Assembly: GCA_030653035.1 (NCBI GenBank)
Contig: JAUSAB010000079.1
Span: forward strand, 1 to 57,682
DNA: 57,682 nt
Reading direction: 5' to 3'
From: Desulfocapsaceae bacterium
GTDB taxonomy: Bacteria > Desulfobacterota > Desulfobulbia > Desulfobulbales > Desulfocapsaceae
Shown: piece by piece, positions 8,174 to 20,200 of the stretch
Numbering within the stretch: position 1 is the first letter of the stretch
How the letters are laid out: every line of letters begins with the position of its first letter
Position numbers and translations under genes: made by a program
The notes under the pieces: generated by a model
Seen by the model: only the letters and a program-made list of their open reading frames with translations
Told to the model about the DNA's origin: nothing
Database searches by the model: none

Positions 8174-8203
8174 GTAGTTGTCGGGATTCACCCCGACAAC
8201 TAC
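8174..8203 (+). terminator. Hairpin after flgL
   Basis: GTAGTTGTCGG (8174-8184) pairs with CCGACAACTAC (8193-8203), an 11-bp perfect stem with an 8-base loop. It is followed by a short T-containing tract. It separates flgKL from csrA-fliW and could be a terminator or an mRNA-stabilising stem. Confidence 0.6.
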
Positions 8204-8296
8204 TTATTCCGGCGGCAAGCGCTCTTGTGCATTTGATTTTATTTTTTTATTATATGACCATTTTCTGGTCTTCTTTCATTTTTATGGAGCTCAACC

Positions 8297-8539
8297 ATGC
8301 TGGTTCTTACCAGAAAACCCGGCGAAGGATTTGTCATCGGCGACGATATAACAATCAAGATTGTTGAGATGAAAAGCGGTGGCGTTCGTATCGGCATCGA
8401 AGCGCCTCAAAACAAAAAGATCTACCGACAGGAAATCTATGACCGTATCACCATGGAGAACAAAGCCGCGACACAATGGAATATGACCGATCTTGATACC
8501 CTCAGCGATAACCTTTCAGCGGAAATAAAGAAAAAATGA
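8297..8539 (+). CDS. csrA: Translational regulator CsrA
   Basis: The 80-residue protein begins MLVLTRKPGEGFVIGDDITI, continues with GGVRIGIEAPQNKKIYRQEIY and has a somewhat extended C-terminal tail, as in the CsrA/RsmA family. CsrA dimers bind GGA motifs in mRNA leaders and block or stabilise translation. Its start is the only ATG giving the canonical N terminus; GGAG lies just upstream. The last four bases overlap fliW, so the two are translationally coupled. In this arrangement FliW antagonises CsrA, and the expected target is flagellin mRNA, whose genes follow. Confidence 0.95.
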   Translation: MLVLTRKPGEGFVIGDDITIKIVEMKSGGVRIGIEAPQNKKIYRQEIYDRITMENKAATQWNMTDLDTLSDNLSAEIKKK

Positions 8540-8955
8540 CAACAATACTGACACGCTTCGGCGAAGTTGAATACGATCCCGAAAACCTGCTCATCTTTCC
8601 GGCCGGCCTGATCGGATTCCCCACTCTGCACTCTTTCATCGTCATGCCCAACAGAAAAGAAGGCCCTCTCTTCTGGATTCAAAGTGTCGATGACCCGGAC
8701 ATCGCTTTTGTCCTCACCGACCCGACCAATTTTTTCCCGAGTTACGAGGTAATACCTGATAATGCAGAAAGAAGCTCATTACAGATAAATCAGGAAGATG
8801 AATGTTACATCCTAGTCGTGGTTACCGTGCCGCCAGATCAAAAAATCACCCTGAATCTGGCCGCCCCAATCATGTTTACCCCCAAGACTAACCGGGCCAT
8901 TCAGGTTATTCTTGAAAACACAGAATACCAGTCACGGACACCACTCCCCGCCTGA
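8536..8955 (+). CDS. fliW: Flagellar assembly factor FliW (CsrA antagonist)
   Basis: The 139-residue protein contains FGEVEYDPENLLIFPAG (residues 7-23), FFWIQSVDDPDIAFVL-like text (LFWIQSVDDPDIAFVL) and a compact beta-rich fold typical of FliW. FliW binds either flagellin or CsrA. When flagellin has been exported, free FliW sequesters CsrA and relieves repression of flagellin translation. The start overlaps the csrA stop as ATGA, and the operon ends at a strong terminator at 8979. Confidence 0.95.
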   Translation: MTTILTRFGEVEYDPENLLIFPAGLIGFPTLHSFIVMPNRKEGPLFWIQSVDDPDIAFVLTDPTNFFPSYEVIPDNAERSSLQINQEDECYILVVVTVPPDQKITLNLAAPIMFTPKTNRAIQVILENTEYQSRTPLPA

Positions 8956-8978
8956 TTCTGTCCCTTTTTTATTGCACC

Positions 8979-9016
8979 AGCCCGACCTCTTCATACAAGA
9001 GGCCGGGCTTTTTTTA
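8979..9016 (+). terminator. Rho-independent terminator of csrA-fliW
   Basis: AGCCCGACCTCTT pairs with AAGAGGCCGGGCT (one mismatch) around a 5-base loop, followed by seven or more T residues. A textbook terminator. Confidence 0.9.
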
Positions 9017-9071
9017 TTTTATCTGAAAAATACTGCTTATTTCATAATGGAAACTTTTAGGATATCAACCT

Positions 9072-9242
9072 TGTGTGATATCTGCAAAACGCCACTCCAA
9101 GAAACAGCCGGTAAAAAATTGGCTGTTTCTTGGAAGCGGCATAAGGTGCCGGTCGCTCCTGCACCGTCCATGGTGCTCACGACACTCGGCCGTCCCTGGC
9201 CTGCGTAATAAAATAAGCAAAAAAGCTCTGCTTATTTCATAA
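9072..9242. repeat. Tandem hairpin-bearing repeat, copy 1 (171 bp)
   Basis: The unit starts TGTGTGATATCTGCAA and ends CTTATTTCATAAC. It holds a 13-bp perfect stem (CCAAGAAACAGCC ... GGCTGTTTCTTGG, loop 11) and a 9-bp perfect stem (AAATAAGCA ... TGCTTATTT). Copy 1 differs from copy 2 mainly by an extra segment of about 54 bases (around 9151-9204). No coding capacity is evident. It lies between fliW and the first flagellin gene. Confidence 0.85.
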
Positions 9243-9249
9243 CAAGCAC

Positions 9250-9366
9250 TGTGTGATATCTGCAAGACGCCACTCCAAGAAACAGCCGGTAAAAAATTGG
9301 CTGTTTCTTGGAAGCGGCATAAGGTGCCGTAATAAAATAAGCAAAAAAGCTCTGCTTATTTCATAA
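9250..9366. repeat. Tandem hairpin-bearing repeat, copy 2 (117 bp)
   Basis: Nearly identical to copy 1 without the 54-base segment. Its right half forms a larger imperfect palindrome: GGTGCCGTAATAAAATAAGCA faces TGCTTATTTCATAACGGCACC with two mismatches in 21. Outside the pair, GGAAACTTTTAGG (9049-9061) and CCTAAAGTTTTCC (9372-9384) are near-inverted copies, resembling terminal inverted repeats of a small non-autonomous element. Confidence 0.8.
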
Positions 9367-9373
9367 CGGCACC

Positions 9374-9401
9374 TAAAGTTTTCCGGCCACCCTGACGAAA
9401 A
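9374..9401 (+). promoter_or_regulatory. Sigma-28 type promoter of the first flagellin gene
   Basis: TAAAGTTT (9374-9381) is an exact -35 match. After 12 bases comes GACGAAAA (9394-9401), six of eight matches to GCCGATAA. Spacing equals that of the flgK and second flagellin promoters. The -35 element lies within the right end of the hairpin repeat element. The leader to the ATG would be about 108 bases. Confidence 0.65.
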
Positions 9402-9516
9402 GTGAGTTACCTGCGAGGTACGAAATACAAGCTGTACAGAAATACAAGGCCTGAGAGACCGACATTACGTTTGTAAAGATTACGACGCCAAGCTACCCTT
9501 TCAAGGAGGATCGACC

Positions 9517-11040
9517 ATGGCACTCACAATCAATACAAACGTTCCATCATTAAACGCTCAACGCAATCTTGGTAAATCACAGAATGATCTTTCCCGCTCC
9601 ATGCAGCGGCTTTCTTCCGGCCTGAGAATCAACTCGTCCAAAGACGACGCCGCCGGTCTTGCCATTTCCGACCGGATGACATCCCAGATTCGGGGACTCA
9701 ACCAGGCCTCACGAAACTCCAACGACGGTATCTCCATGGCCCAGACGGCGGAAGGGGCGCTCCAGGAGACCACGAATATCCTCCAGCGTATGCGCGAGCT
9801 GGCCATCCAGTCAGCCAATGATACCAATAGCGCCTCTGACCGCGCCTCCCTTCAGGCTGAGGTTAACCAGCTTCAGCAGGAAATGACCCGAATTGCCGGC
9901 AGCACCTCTTTTAACGGCAGAAACATCCTCGACGGCTCCCTGAACAATGCCCAGTTTCAAGTAGGCGCCAATGCCAATGAGACAATTTCCTTCTCTATCC
10001 CTTCTGCCAAGGCAGCAGAACTTGGGAACCACACACTAGAATCAACCAATGCTACCGCTACCAGCATTGAAGCAGCGTCTGCTGCTGCTGCCGACACAAG
10101 CGCCGGTAACAATGTGACGGCCCAAATCCTCAGTATATTTGGCCCTGAGAGTGCTGCCGTATCGACTGTTTCAATTGCTCTCGATGACAGTGCCAGACAA
10201 ATTGCCGATAAAGTCAATATCGCATCCATAGACACCGGCGTAACCGCCGAGGCCAGAACTACAGCCACTATCTCCGGGATTGGCACCGCCGGAATTGTAT
10301 CTTTCAAACTGGCTGGGACCAACACCGGTGCAGGCCAGGAGATCCCGGTCAGCGCCCTGGTGGGAGCCGGCGACCTGACCGCCTTGTCCAACGCCATCAA
10401 TGATCAGGCCGGTAATACCGGAATCATGGCCACACTGAGCGGCGACAAAACAGAGATCGTCTTGACGCAGGCATCAGGATACGATATTAAAATCAGTGAT
10501 TATACGCACAGTGTCGCTGCTGACACCATGATCGTCGAAGGCAATGAAGCTGCCACCCCAACAGCAATCACGCTGACAAGCGGCACGGCAACCGACTCCA
10601 CCACCATTGGTGGCAAGGTTTCCTTCTACAGCCATGGCTCCTTTAATATAAGCAGCGATGTTGCCGCCGCCGGCGGTTCGCTTTTCAGCACCCTTGCCGC
10701 TGCCGCCAACGGCAGCACCCTCTATTCCATTGATGACGTGGACATCAGCACAGTTCAAGGCGCTTCTGATGCCATCAGATCCATTGATGGGGCCGTAAGC
10801 CAGATTGACACCATGCGCGGTGATCTTGGTGCCCTGCAGAACCGCTTTGAATCCACCATCGCCAATCTGCAGAATGTCTCTGAAAATCTTTCCGCCGCCC
10901 GCAGCCGGATTCTTGATGCCGACATCGCCCAGGAGACCTCGGCCATGACCAAGAACAACATCCTGCAACAGGCAGGGGTTGCCATCCTGGCCCAGGCCAA
11001 CCAGACGCCACAACTGGCATTGAAGTTACTGCAAGGTTAA
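9517..11040 (+). CDS. fliC: Flagellin (first copy)
   Basis: The 507-residue protein has conserved flagellin D0/D1 ends: [18 protein letters not shown] and [20 protein letters not shown] at the N terminus, and [18 protein letters not shown] with [15 protein letters not shown] at the C terminus. A Ser/Thr-rich central region (about residues 175-400) should be surface exposed in the filament and is a plausible site of O-glycosylation. The SD AAGGAGG sits 7 bases before the ATG and itself contains GGA triplets that CsrA could cover. It directly precedes the giant TPR-glycosyltransferase gene. A second flagellin (29444) shares the ends and has a related but diverged middle. Confidence 0.97.
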   Translation: MALTINTNVPSLNAQRNLGKSQNDLSRSMQRLSSGLRINSSKDDAAGLAISDRMTSQIRGLNQASRNSNDGISMAQTAEGALQETTNILQRMRELAIQSANDTNSASDRASLQAEVNQLQQEMTRIAGSTSFNGRNILDGSLNNAQFQVGANANETISFSIPSAKAAELGNHTLESTNATATSIEAASAAAADTSAGNNVTAQILSIFGPESAAVSTVSIALDDSARQIADKVNIASIDTGVTAEARTTATISGIGTAGIVSFKLAGTNTGAGQEIPVSALVGAGDLTALSNAINDQAGNTGIMATLSGDKTEIVLTQASGYDIKISDYTHSVAADTMIVEGNEAATPTAITLTSGTATDSTTIGGKVSFYSHGSFNISSDVAAAGGSLFSTLAAAANGSTLYSIDDVDISTVQGASDAIRSIDGAVSQIDTMRGDLGALQNRFESTIANLQNVSENLSAARSRILDADIAQETSAMTKNNILQQAGVAILAQANQTPQLALKLLQG

Positions 11041-11055
11041 TCACCATAATCCGGA

Positions 11056-11085
11056 GAGAATGGTTACAGATTAGTAACCATTCTC
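11056..11085 (+). terminator. Hairpin after the first flagellin gene
   Basis: GAGAATGGTTAC (11056-11067) and GTAACCATTCTC (11074-11085) form a perfect 12-bp stem with a 6-base loop. No clear T-tract follows, so it may stabilise the abundant flagellin mRNA or attenuate read-through into the giant gene. Confidence 0.55.
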
Positions 11086-11266
11086 GCCAGCCCTGTTCTC
11101 TCGATCAGTCAACCAACCTCGGATACCATCCTTACCAACTGGCATGAATATATTCCTCTGTCTTTTCAATAATATTCTGCCTTTAGATATAACTTGACAA
11201 AACACGCCTCAACATGCTGAATATATACATTGTGATAAAAATCAGGATGTATCTCTAACCGTTTCC

Positions 11267-14200
11267 GTGAAATTTGAATCATCAAACATTCCTTTCATGA
11301 CTCTGCCCCCCCATTCAGACCAATCTTCTCAGATACTGCTCGATCAAGCCTGGCAAAGGGCATTGATATACAGTCAAAACGGTCAGATTCAAGAGGCGGA
11401 AAATCAATATCAGACTATTCTCAAAATCCAGGCCGATCATCCTGAGGCAAATTACTCCTTAGGTCTTCTCGCACTCCAGAGAAATCAACCCTTAGAAAGC
11501 CTGCCCTATTTTGAAGCTGCTGTGGACAAACGGCCGGAACACGGCCCATACTGGCTGGCATATATAGACGCTCTGGATCAGACCGGGCAATCAGATATCG
11601 CCCGGCAGATATTTGAAATGGCACAACATTCCGGACTTGAAGGCGAAGAGGTGAACGCCCTTGCGACCCGACTCGGTCTTCGGCAAGAGATACCAGCCGA
11701 ACGACCTGCCACCTCCGTCCTGCCTGAATCACCACAGATTAACCCAGCAAACAATGCGACACCAAACCAGGAAGAGATCGACACCCTTCTCTCATTATAC
11801 CAACAAGGAAGAATCACCGACTGCGAGAATCTTGCCCATTCGATTCTGAACCGTTTTCCCAACCATGGTTTTTCCTGGAAGATCCTCGGGGCGCTCCTTA
11901 AACAGCAGAACCGGCTGGATGAGGCGATATTGGCCATGAGACAGGCTGCACTCCTGCTACCACAAGACCCGGAAGCCCTGAACAATCTTGGTTTGACACT
12001 CAAGAACACTGGAAATCTTGCCGAATCAGAATCAATCCTGCGCCTTGCCCTTGACCTCAACGGCGATTTTGCTGAGGCCTATAATAATCTTGGCGTAACC
12101 CTCATGGCACAAGGCCGTTTAACCGAATCGGAAGAATGCTTTCGCCAGGCATTGCACATTCAACCGGAATATGCCGAGGCCTATTGCAACCTCGGCACCA
12201 ACCTGAAGGATCAAGGACAATTTGCTGATTCTGAATCAAATTTCCAACATGCCCTGAGACTCAGGCCTTCTTCTGCGGAGGCCTACAACAATCTGGGAAA
12301 CCTCCTTCAAGGTCAAGGAAGACTCTCTGAGGCAGAAGCAAATCTACACAAGGCACTGGAACTCAAACCAGAATTTGCCGTAGCCTATAACAATCTTGCA
12401 AACACCCTCCATTGTCAGGGGCATCTTGAGGATTCAGAATTCTGTTATCGCAAGGCTATGGAACTCAAACCAGACTTTACCGAGGCATATGATGGCCTGC
12501 TCTTTGTGTCAAACTATGATCCCGACAAAAGTGCAGATGAGCTTTTTGAACTCTATCGTGAATACGATGCACGATTTGGCCACCCACATCAAAACCAATG
12601 GAAGCCACATACCAACAATCGTGATGCTGATCGTTGCCTGAAGGTCGGATATGTATCCCCCTCTTTTTACAGCCATCCGGTATTCCATTTTCTCGAACCA
12701 TTACTTGCCCATCATGACAAAAGCCGTTTTGAAATTTTCGCCTATTCTGAGACAATCCGCGAAGATCCAATCACGACTTGCTATAAGCAGCACGTAGATC
12801 ACTGGATATCTTCTATTGGTCTCTCTGATGACGAACTGGCCGAACGTATCCGCAGCGACGAGATTGATATCCTTATTGATCTCGCTGGGCACACCGGCCG
12901 CAACCGACTGCCGGTCTTTTCCCGCAAACCGGCCCCTGTATCCTTACACTGGCTTGACTTCGGCTACACGACAGGGCTCTCGGCCATTGATTACTACCTG
13001 ACAGACATTGCCAGTGCGCCAATAGGAAGCGAGAATCTGTTTTCAGAACAACTATGGCGGTTATCGACCCCAGCCCTCGCCTATCGCCCGGCAACAGGCA
13101 TGGGTCAGGTGAGCCCATTGCCTGCTGTGCAGCACGGACACATCACCTTCGGAACCCTGACCCGGGCGATCCGCATCAACCATCGAACAATCCGGGTATG
13201 GTCTGAGATCCTCCATCAAATTAAAGGCTCACGACTGGTAATTGATAGCGGCAGTTTCAAGGATCCATCGGCAGTTAAAATACTGATAGAAAAATTTGTC
13301 GCCCACGACATCGGCAAAGACCGTTTGGATATCGGCTACCACAGTCCTCCCTGGGATGTGTTAAGGAATATCGACATAGGTCTGGACTGCTTTCCCCATA
13401 ACTCCGGAACAACACTGTTTGAGAACCTGTATATGGGGGTACCCTTTATCACCTTGGCAGACAAACCAGGCATCGGGAGGTTGGGGTGTTCCCTTCTAGA
13501 GGGAGTAGGTCATCCGGAGTGGATAACCCGCAGCGAAAATGAATATATAGAAAAAGCGATTGCCCTTGCCTCAGATCTTCCGGGGCTGACAGCTGTTCGT
13601 GCTGGTTTGCGCGAGGAAATGCAGCAATCGCCCTTAATGGATGAGAAGGGTTTTACGGAAAGAGTCGAGGGTGCATATCGGAAGATGTTCAAGAAATGGT
13701 GCACAAAAACACTCCTGATAGCCAGCCAGTCCGGGAATATCGCCAAAACAGTCAACGAAACGCCACCAGACATAAGTGAAGACGCTATTGCCCTCTATAA
13801 TTCCGGCGTCGATTCTCAACAGCATAATCGGCTTAATGACGCAAAAAATCAGTACATACAGACCGTCAACATTCGTCACGACTTTGCCGAGGCCTACAAT
13901 AATTTGGGTGTCGTTTTTCAACAGGAAGGACTATTGATCGACGCAGAAGCGAGCTTTCTCCGAGCTCTTGCGATCAAACCGAATTACGCAGACGCCTATT
14001 ACAACTTGGCAAACACCTACAAACTGCAACAGAAATTTTTTGAGGCTGAAACAAATTATCGAAAAGTTATCGCAATCCTGCCGGACTATACCAATGCCCA
14101 TTACTATCTGGGCAATATTCTTCAGGAACAGGGACGGCCAAATGAAGCCGAGACCTGTCTCCGCCAAGCGTTATCACTCAACCCGAACCATATCAACGCC

Positions 14201-17200
14201 TTCAGCACACTGCTTTTCGCCTTGAACTACCACCCGGCAAAAAGTTCGGAAGAAATCTTTCAAGTATATCAGGAATTCAATGCGAGATTCTACCTGCCCC
14301 TCAAAGAGAGCTGGTTACCACATGCCAATAATCGTGAACAATATCGCCGTTTGAAGGTTGGTTATGTAGCGCCGGATTACCGTAAACATCCAGCACGCTA
14401 TTTTCTCGAGCCCTTACTTGCCCATCACGATAAACGTTTGGTTGAGACCTATGCCTATATTGAACTCTCTCAGGACGACGCCGCAACCGATCTGTTTCAT
14501 GGCTATGTGGAGCATTGGCTGTCCACAGCAGGGTTGACGGATGATCAATTGAGTGAGCGTATCCGGGATGATGCCATAGATATTCTCGTCGATCTGGCCG
14601 GTCATACCGCAGGGAATCGACTGGGAGTCTTTGCCAGAAAACCAGCTCCGGTCTCACTGCACTGGCTGGACTTCGGCTACACGACAGGATTGACCGCAAT
14701 CGATTATTATCTGACTGACAACCCTACCATTCCTCCAGGGAACGAACATTTTTTCTCGGAAACTCCTTGGCGTCTCGAAACGCCAGCCCTGGCCTATCGT
14801 CCTCCTAACGGAACAGGTCCTGTAAACACACTCCCGGCACAAAAAAACGGACATATTACCTTCGGGACCCTGACCAGGGCTGTACGCATCAACCACCGGA
14901 CAATTCGAGTGTGGTCCGAGATACTAAAAAGGTGTGAAGGATCCCGCCTCATCATCAATAGCGGCAGTTTCAGGGAAGCTGCCATGCAGGAGGCCTTGGC
15001 TGACCAGTTCAGCGTGCATGGAATCGAGCGAGAGAGGCTCGACATCGGCTGCCAGAGTCCGCCATGGGATGTCCTGCGAAAGATCGATATCGGGCTTGAC
15101 TGTTTTCCCCATAACTCCGGCACAACACTGATCGAAAGCCTCTACATGGGAGTCCCTTACATCACCCTGGCTGACCGCCCAAGTGTCGGCCGGCTGGGAA
15201 GTTCGATTCTTGAAGGTATCGGCCATCCTGAGTGGATAGCCGGGACGGAAGATGAATATACCCTGAAGGCTGTAGCGCTTGCAGCTGATTTACCGAAACT
15301 GGCCGCAATCCGTATGCGTCTGCGTGAAGACATGAAAAAAAGTCCCTTGATGGACGAACCAGGTTTTGCCAGAAAAGTCGAAACTGCCTATCAGGAGATG
15401 TTCAAACGCTGGTGCGATTCGGAACAGATGACAGCAATGACGATTGATAAAAAAATGCCCAGTCAAACAATACACAAACAGAAAAAGCATATGCCTAAAA
15501 ATAGAAATATCAAAGGACCGCATCCGGCATCCCCATCCAACACCGAGATCCACAGGCTCACCCGTTTGTTCGATCAGGGACTCCATGCTGAAGCCATTGA
15601 ACTTGCCAGATCATTGACAACCCGATTTCCACACCACGGATTCGGCTGGAAAGTGCTGGGCCCGCTTCTTCACCAGCAGGGATTGCACGAAGAAGCGATC
15701 CTGGCCATGAAACAGGCAGCAATCTACCTACCTCACGATCCCGACGCACAATATAATCTCGGAATTGCCCAGCAACATTCTGGTCTTCTGGAAGAAGCCG
15801 AACACAGCTATCGCTTGGCTCTACAGCTCAACAAAAATTATATCCAGGCACAGTATAACCTCGGAAACATCCTGAAAGAAAAAGGCCGTCCGGCAGAAGC
15901 AGAAAGCTGCTATCGTCACATCCTGAGACTCAAACCGGATTTTTTTGAAGTACACTGTAACTTGGGGAACATATTAAGAGCGCAAGGAAGGTTCAGTGAA
16001 TCAGTTGACAGCTATCGATCGGCTTTAAGAATCAGACCTGATTCTGCCGAGCTTTACAATAATCTCAGTCTCACCCTCAAAGAACAAGGCCTGCTTGCCG
16101 AAGCGGAAACTGCATGCAAGCAGGCGCTCAAGCTCAAACCGGATTTCCCTGAGGCCCACAACAACCTTGGACTCATTTACCATGAGCAGAAACGACTCAC
16201 AAAAGCTGAAGTAAGTTACAGACAAGCGTTAGTACTTACCCCCAATTATGCCATCGCATTAAACAACTTGGGACTCAACCTCCAGGAACAAGGGCGACTA
16301 ACTGAATCCGAAAACTATTATCAACAGGCGCTGACAATTTCTCCGGATTTCAATGAGGCGTACAGAAACCGTGGGATACTGTATCAGAAACTGGGCAGAC
16401 TTGCTGAGTCCGAAAACAGTTACAGACAGGCCCTGGCGCTCAAAGCTGATGACATCAAAACGCTGAATAATCTCGCTGTCACGCTCTACAAACAAGGGCG
16501 GAATTCTGAGGCAGAAACAACCTGCAGGATGGCGCTTGAACTTGACCCAAATTATGTAACGGCACATAACAGTTTAGGTAATATTCTTATCAATCAGGGC
16601 CAACTTACCGAAGCTGAAAAGTGTCTGCGTCATGTACTCGAAATTACACCCGATTATGCTGAAGCCCGCAGCAATCTGCTCTTTGTTTTGAATTATCACC
16701 CTGACATGAGCGGCGAGGACATCTTCAAAGAATACAAGATGTTCAATACTATCTTCGGTATCCCCTGGCAACAGGAATGGCAGCCGCATACCAACAACCG
16801 CATTCCCAACCGTCGTTTAAAGGTGGGTTATGTGGCGCCTCAACTTCGTCGCCATTCGGCCCGTCATTTTCTCGAACCTTTGCTTGCCCATCATGACAAA
16901 GAAAAATTCGAAGTGTATGCCTATGCCGAGCTGTTCAACGAAGATGACCAGACACTCCGTTACAAGACCTTCGTAGATCACTGGATTACAACAACCGGCA
17001 TGAGCGATGCCGCGGTGGCAGCCAAAATCCGTGAGGATGACATAGATATCCTTGTTGATCTGGCAGGCCATACCGACGGAAACCGTCTGGAGGTTTTTGC
17101 CCGCAAACCTGCTCCGGTTTCACTGCACTGGCTTGATTTCGGCTATACCACTGGTCTGACGGCAATAGATTATTATCTCACCGACAAGGCAACTGTTCCC

Positions 17201-20200
17201 AAAGGAAGTGAAGCTCTCTTTTCAGAAACCCCTTGGCGGATAGAGACACCCTGCCTTGCTTATCGGCCGGCAGAAGGTATGGGAGATATCAATCCCCTGC
17301 CGGTAGCGACCCGTGGCTACGTTACCTTCGGCACACTCACAAGGGCTGCCCGGATCAATCACCGGACAATCCGAGTCTGGTCGGAGATCCTGAAACAGGT
17401 TGCAGGCTCACATCTGGTGATTGACAGTGGCGACTTCAAAGACCCAAACCTGCAAGAAGCTCTTGCAAACAAGTTTATTGCCCACGGAATAGAGCGAGAA
17501 CGACTGGAAATCGGCTTTCACAGCCCGCCATGGGATGTCCTGCGCGGCCTGGATATCGGGTTCGACTGTTTTCCCCACAACTCGGGAACCACCCTGTTTG
17601 AGACCCTTTACATGGGTGTGCCGTTCATCACCTTAGCCGGCCGCCCCAGTGTCGGACGGCTCGGATGCTCAATCCTTGAAGGGATTGGACATCCTGAATG
17701 GATTGCTTGTACCGAAGAGGAATACATAGAGTTGGCGGTGGCCCTCGCTGCTGACCAGCACCATCTGGCGTCTGTCCGTGCCGGATTGCGCCAAGAGATG
17801 GAACAGAGTCCATTAATGGATGAACCTGTTTTCACCCATAAAGTGGAGCAAGCATACCAAGAGATGTTTGCTAAATGGTGCGAGAATAAACAATCGGTAC
17901 TGCCACAAACAGAAGACAAAAAAGACGATAAAAAGGCCACCGCATCTTCTCTTCAGGCTGTTCTGAATGAAGCAGAAAACTTTTACCGGCAACGTCAATT
18001 TCCGGACGCTAAGGATGGATATCAAAAGGTGTTGGCCCAAAATCCAGAAGTACCAGAATTGCATTACGCGTTAGCTAACACCCTGGTTGAGCTGGGTCAA
18101 CTTGAAGAAGCTGAGGCCAGTTACAGAAAGGCACTGGAGCTAAAACCGGATTTTGCCGAGGCCTTGGGTAATCTCGGCAACACTCTGCAGAGACAATGCC
18201 GAATTCTCGATGCCGAGACCTGTTATCAACACGCCCTGGAAATAAAACCTGATTTTGCCGAAGGATATTTCAATCTCGGCAATCTGCTCCGAGAACAAAA
18301 TCGACTTGCTGAATCACAGACCGCGTATCAAAAAGCGATCCAAATCAAGCCGGACTACATTAAGGCATACAGCAATCTTGGCGTTACCCTCCAGATGCAG
18401 GGACAACTCGCAGAAGCGGAAAACAATTATCGGAAGGCGATCAAGATTCAGCCGGACTTTATTGAAGGGTATATCAATTTAGGGGCCTGCCTCAAAGAAC
18501 GTGGCCTCTATCGAGAGGCGGAAAAATACTATAAAAATGCATTGACTATAAATCCTGATTTTGCTCTCTGCTACAGTAATTTAGGATCCGTCCTTAAAGA
18601 ACATGGCCAGCTTTCTGAAGCTGAAAGATGCCTACGCCGAGCCTTGGAGCTCAACCCGGACTACCCCGAGGCGCACAGCAATCTGCTTTTTCTCCTGAAT
18701 TACCATCCTGACAGGAGTGCTGAAGAAATATATGAGGAATACAAAACCTTTAACGCTCGATTTAGCCTCCCGTTGCAAACAACATGGCAACCCCATGCTA
18801 ACAACCGCCAAACTGACCGCCGTTTGAAGATCGGTTATGTATCGCCGCAATTCCGACTGCACTCGATACGTCATTTTTTCGAACCACTGCTGGCTCACCA
18901 TGACAAACAACGTGTTGAGATCTTCGCCTATGCTGAAAACTCGACAGAAGATGCCCTGACGGATCGATACAAATCCTATACAGATCACTGGAGAGTTGTT
19001 GCGGGTCTCAGTAATGCTGTACTGGCAGAAAAAATCCGCACGGATGGTATCGATATCCTTATAGATCTGGCAGGGCACACCGCAAATAACAGGCTCCTGA
19101 TGTTTGCGCTGAAGCCGGCTCCGGTTTCCCTGCACTGGCTTGATTTCGGCTACACCACAGGGCTCACGGCAATCGATTATTACCTGACTGACAAGGCAAC
19201 TGTTCCCGAAGGAAGCGAAGGGCTTTTTTCTGAAAAACCCTGGCGGATAGAGACACCTTCCTTTGCCTACCGACCGGCAGAAGGCATGGGAGATGTCAGT
19301 CTTCTGCCGGCCTTAACCCGTGGCTATGTCACCTTCGGCACATTGACCAGGGCTGTCCGCATTAATCACCGGACAATACTGGTTTGGGCGGAGATACTGA
19401 AACAGGTCGAAGGCTCACATCTGGTTATCGACAGCAGCAATTTCAGAGATACGTCGATGCAGGAAGAACTGGCAGACAAGTTCATCGCCCATGGAATTGA
19501 TCGGGAACGACTGGAAATTGGTTATCACAGTCCACCGTGGGATGTCCTGCGCGGCCTGGACATCAGTCTCGACTGTTTCCCCCACAACTCCGGCACCACC
19601 CTGTTTGAAACCCTTTATATGGGAGTGCCGTTCATTACCCTGGCTGACCGGCCAAGTGTCGGCCGCCTCGGCTGTTCGATTCTGGAAGGGCTGGGCCATC
19701 CAGAGTGGATCGCAAGGACAGAGGAAGAGTATGTGCAACTGGCGGTAGCACTTGCCGTTAATCTGCCCAAACTGGCAACGATCAGATCCGAACTGCGGCA
19801 AGAGATGCAGGACAGTCAGTTAATGAATGAACCGGCCTTTGCCTGCAGAATGGAAACTGCCTACAGGGAGATGTTTGCGAAGTGGTGCGAAGACCAGCAA
19901 CCGATACTGCTGAAAATTGAGGACAATGGAGTGACCGCCGAATCTCTTCTGGAAATTCTGCACCAAGCAGATACCCTTTACCAGTCAGGTCAGCTCCTGG
20001 AGGCCAAAGCCGTGTACCATTCTCTTCTCGAGATCGAGCCACAACATCCTGAAGCGAATTACCGACTAGGATGCATAGCAGTTGCGTTGCAGCAACCATC
20101 TGCCGCCCTGCCCTACTTTGAGACGGCAATTGATGTCCGTCCTGAACACGGGCCATACTGGCTGGCGTATATCGATGCCCTCGACAAGGCCGGTCAGTCT

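Noticed and set aside
9072-9366. Tandem repeats before flagellin as a CRISPR array
   Set aside because: Only two long units with internal hairpins, no short regular spacers, and no cas genes in the window.
11194-11227. Sigma-70 promoter TTGACA ... TATATA before the giant gene
   Set aside because: The spacer is 22 bases, too long for a standard promoter. Mentioned only as a weak possibility.
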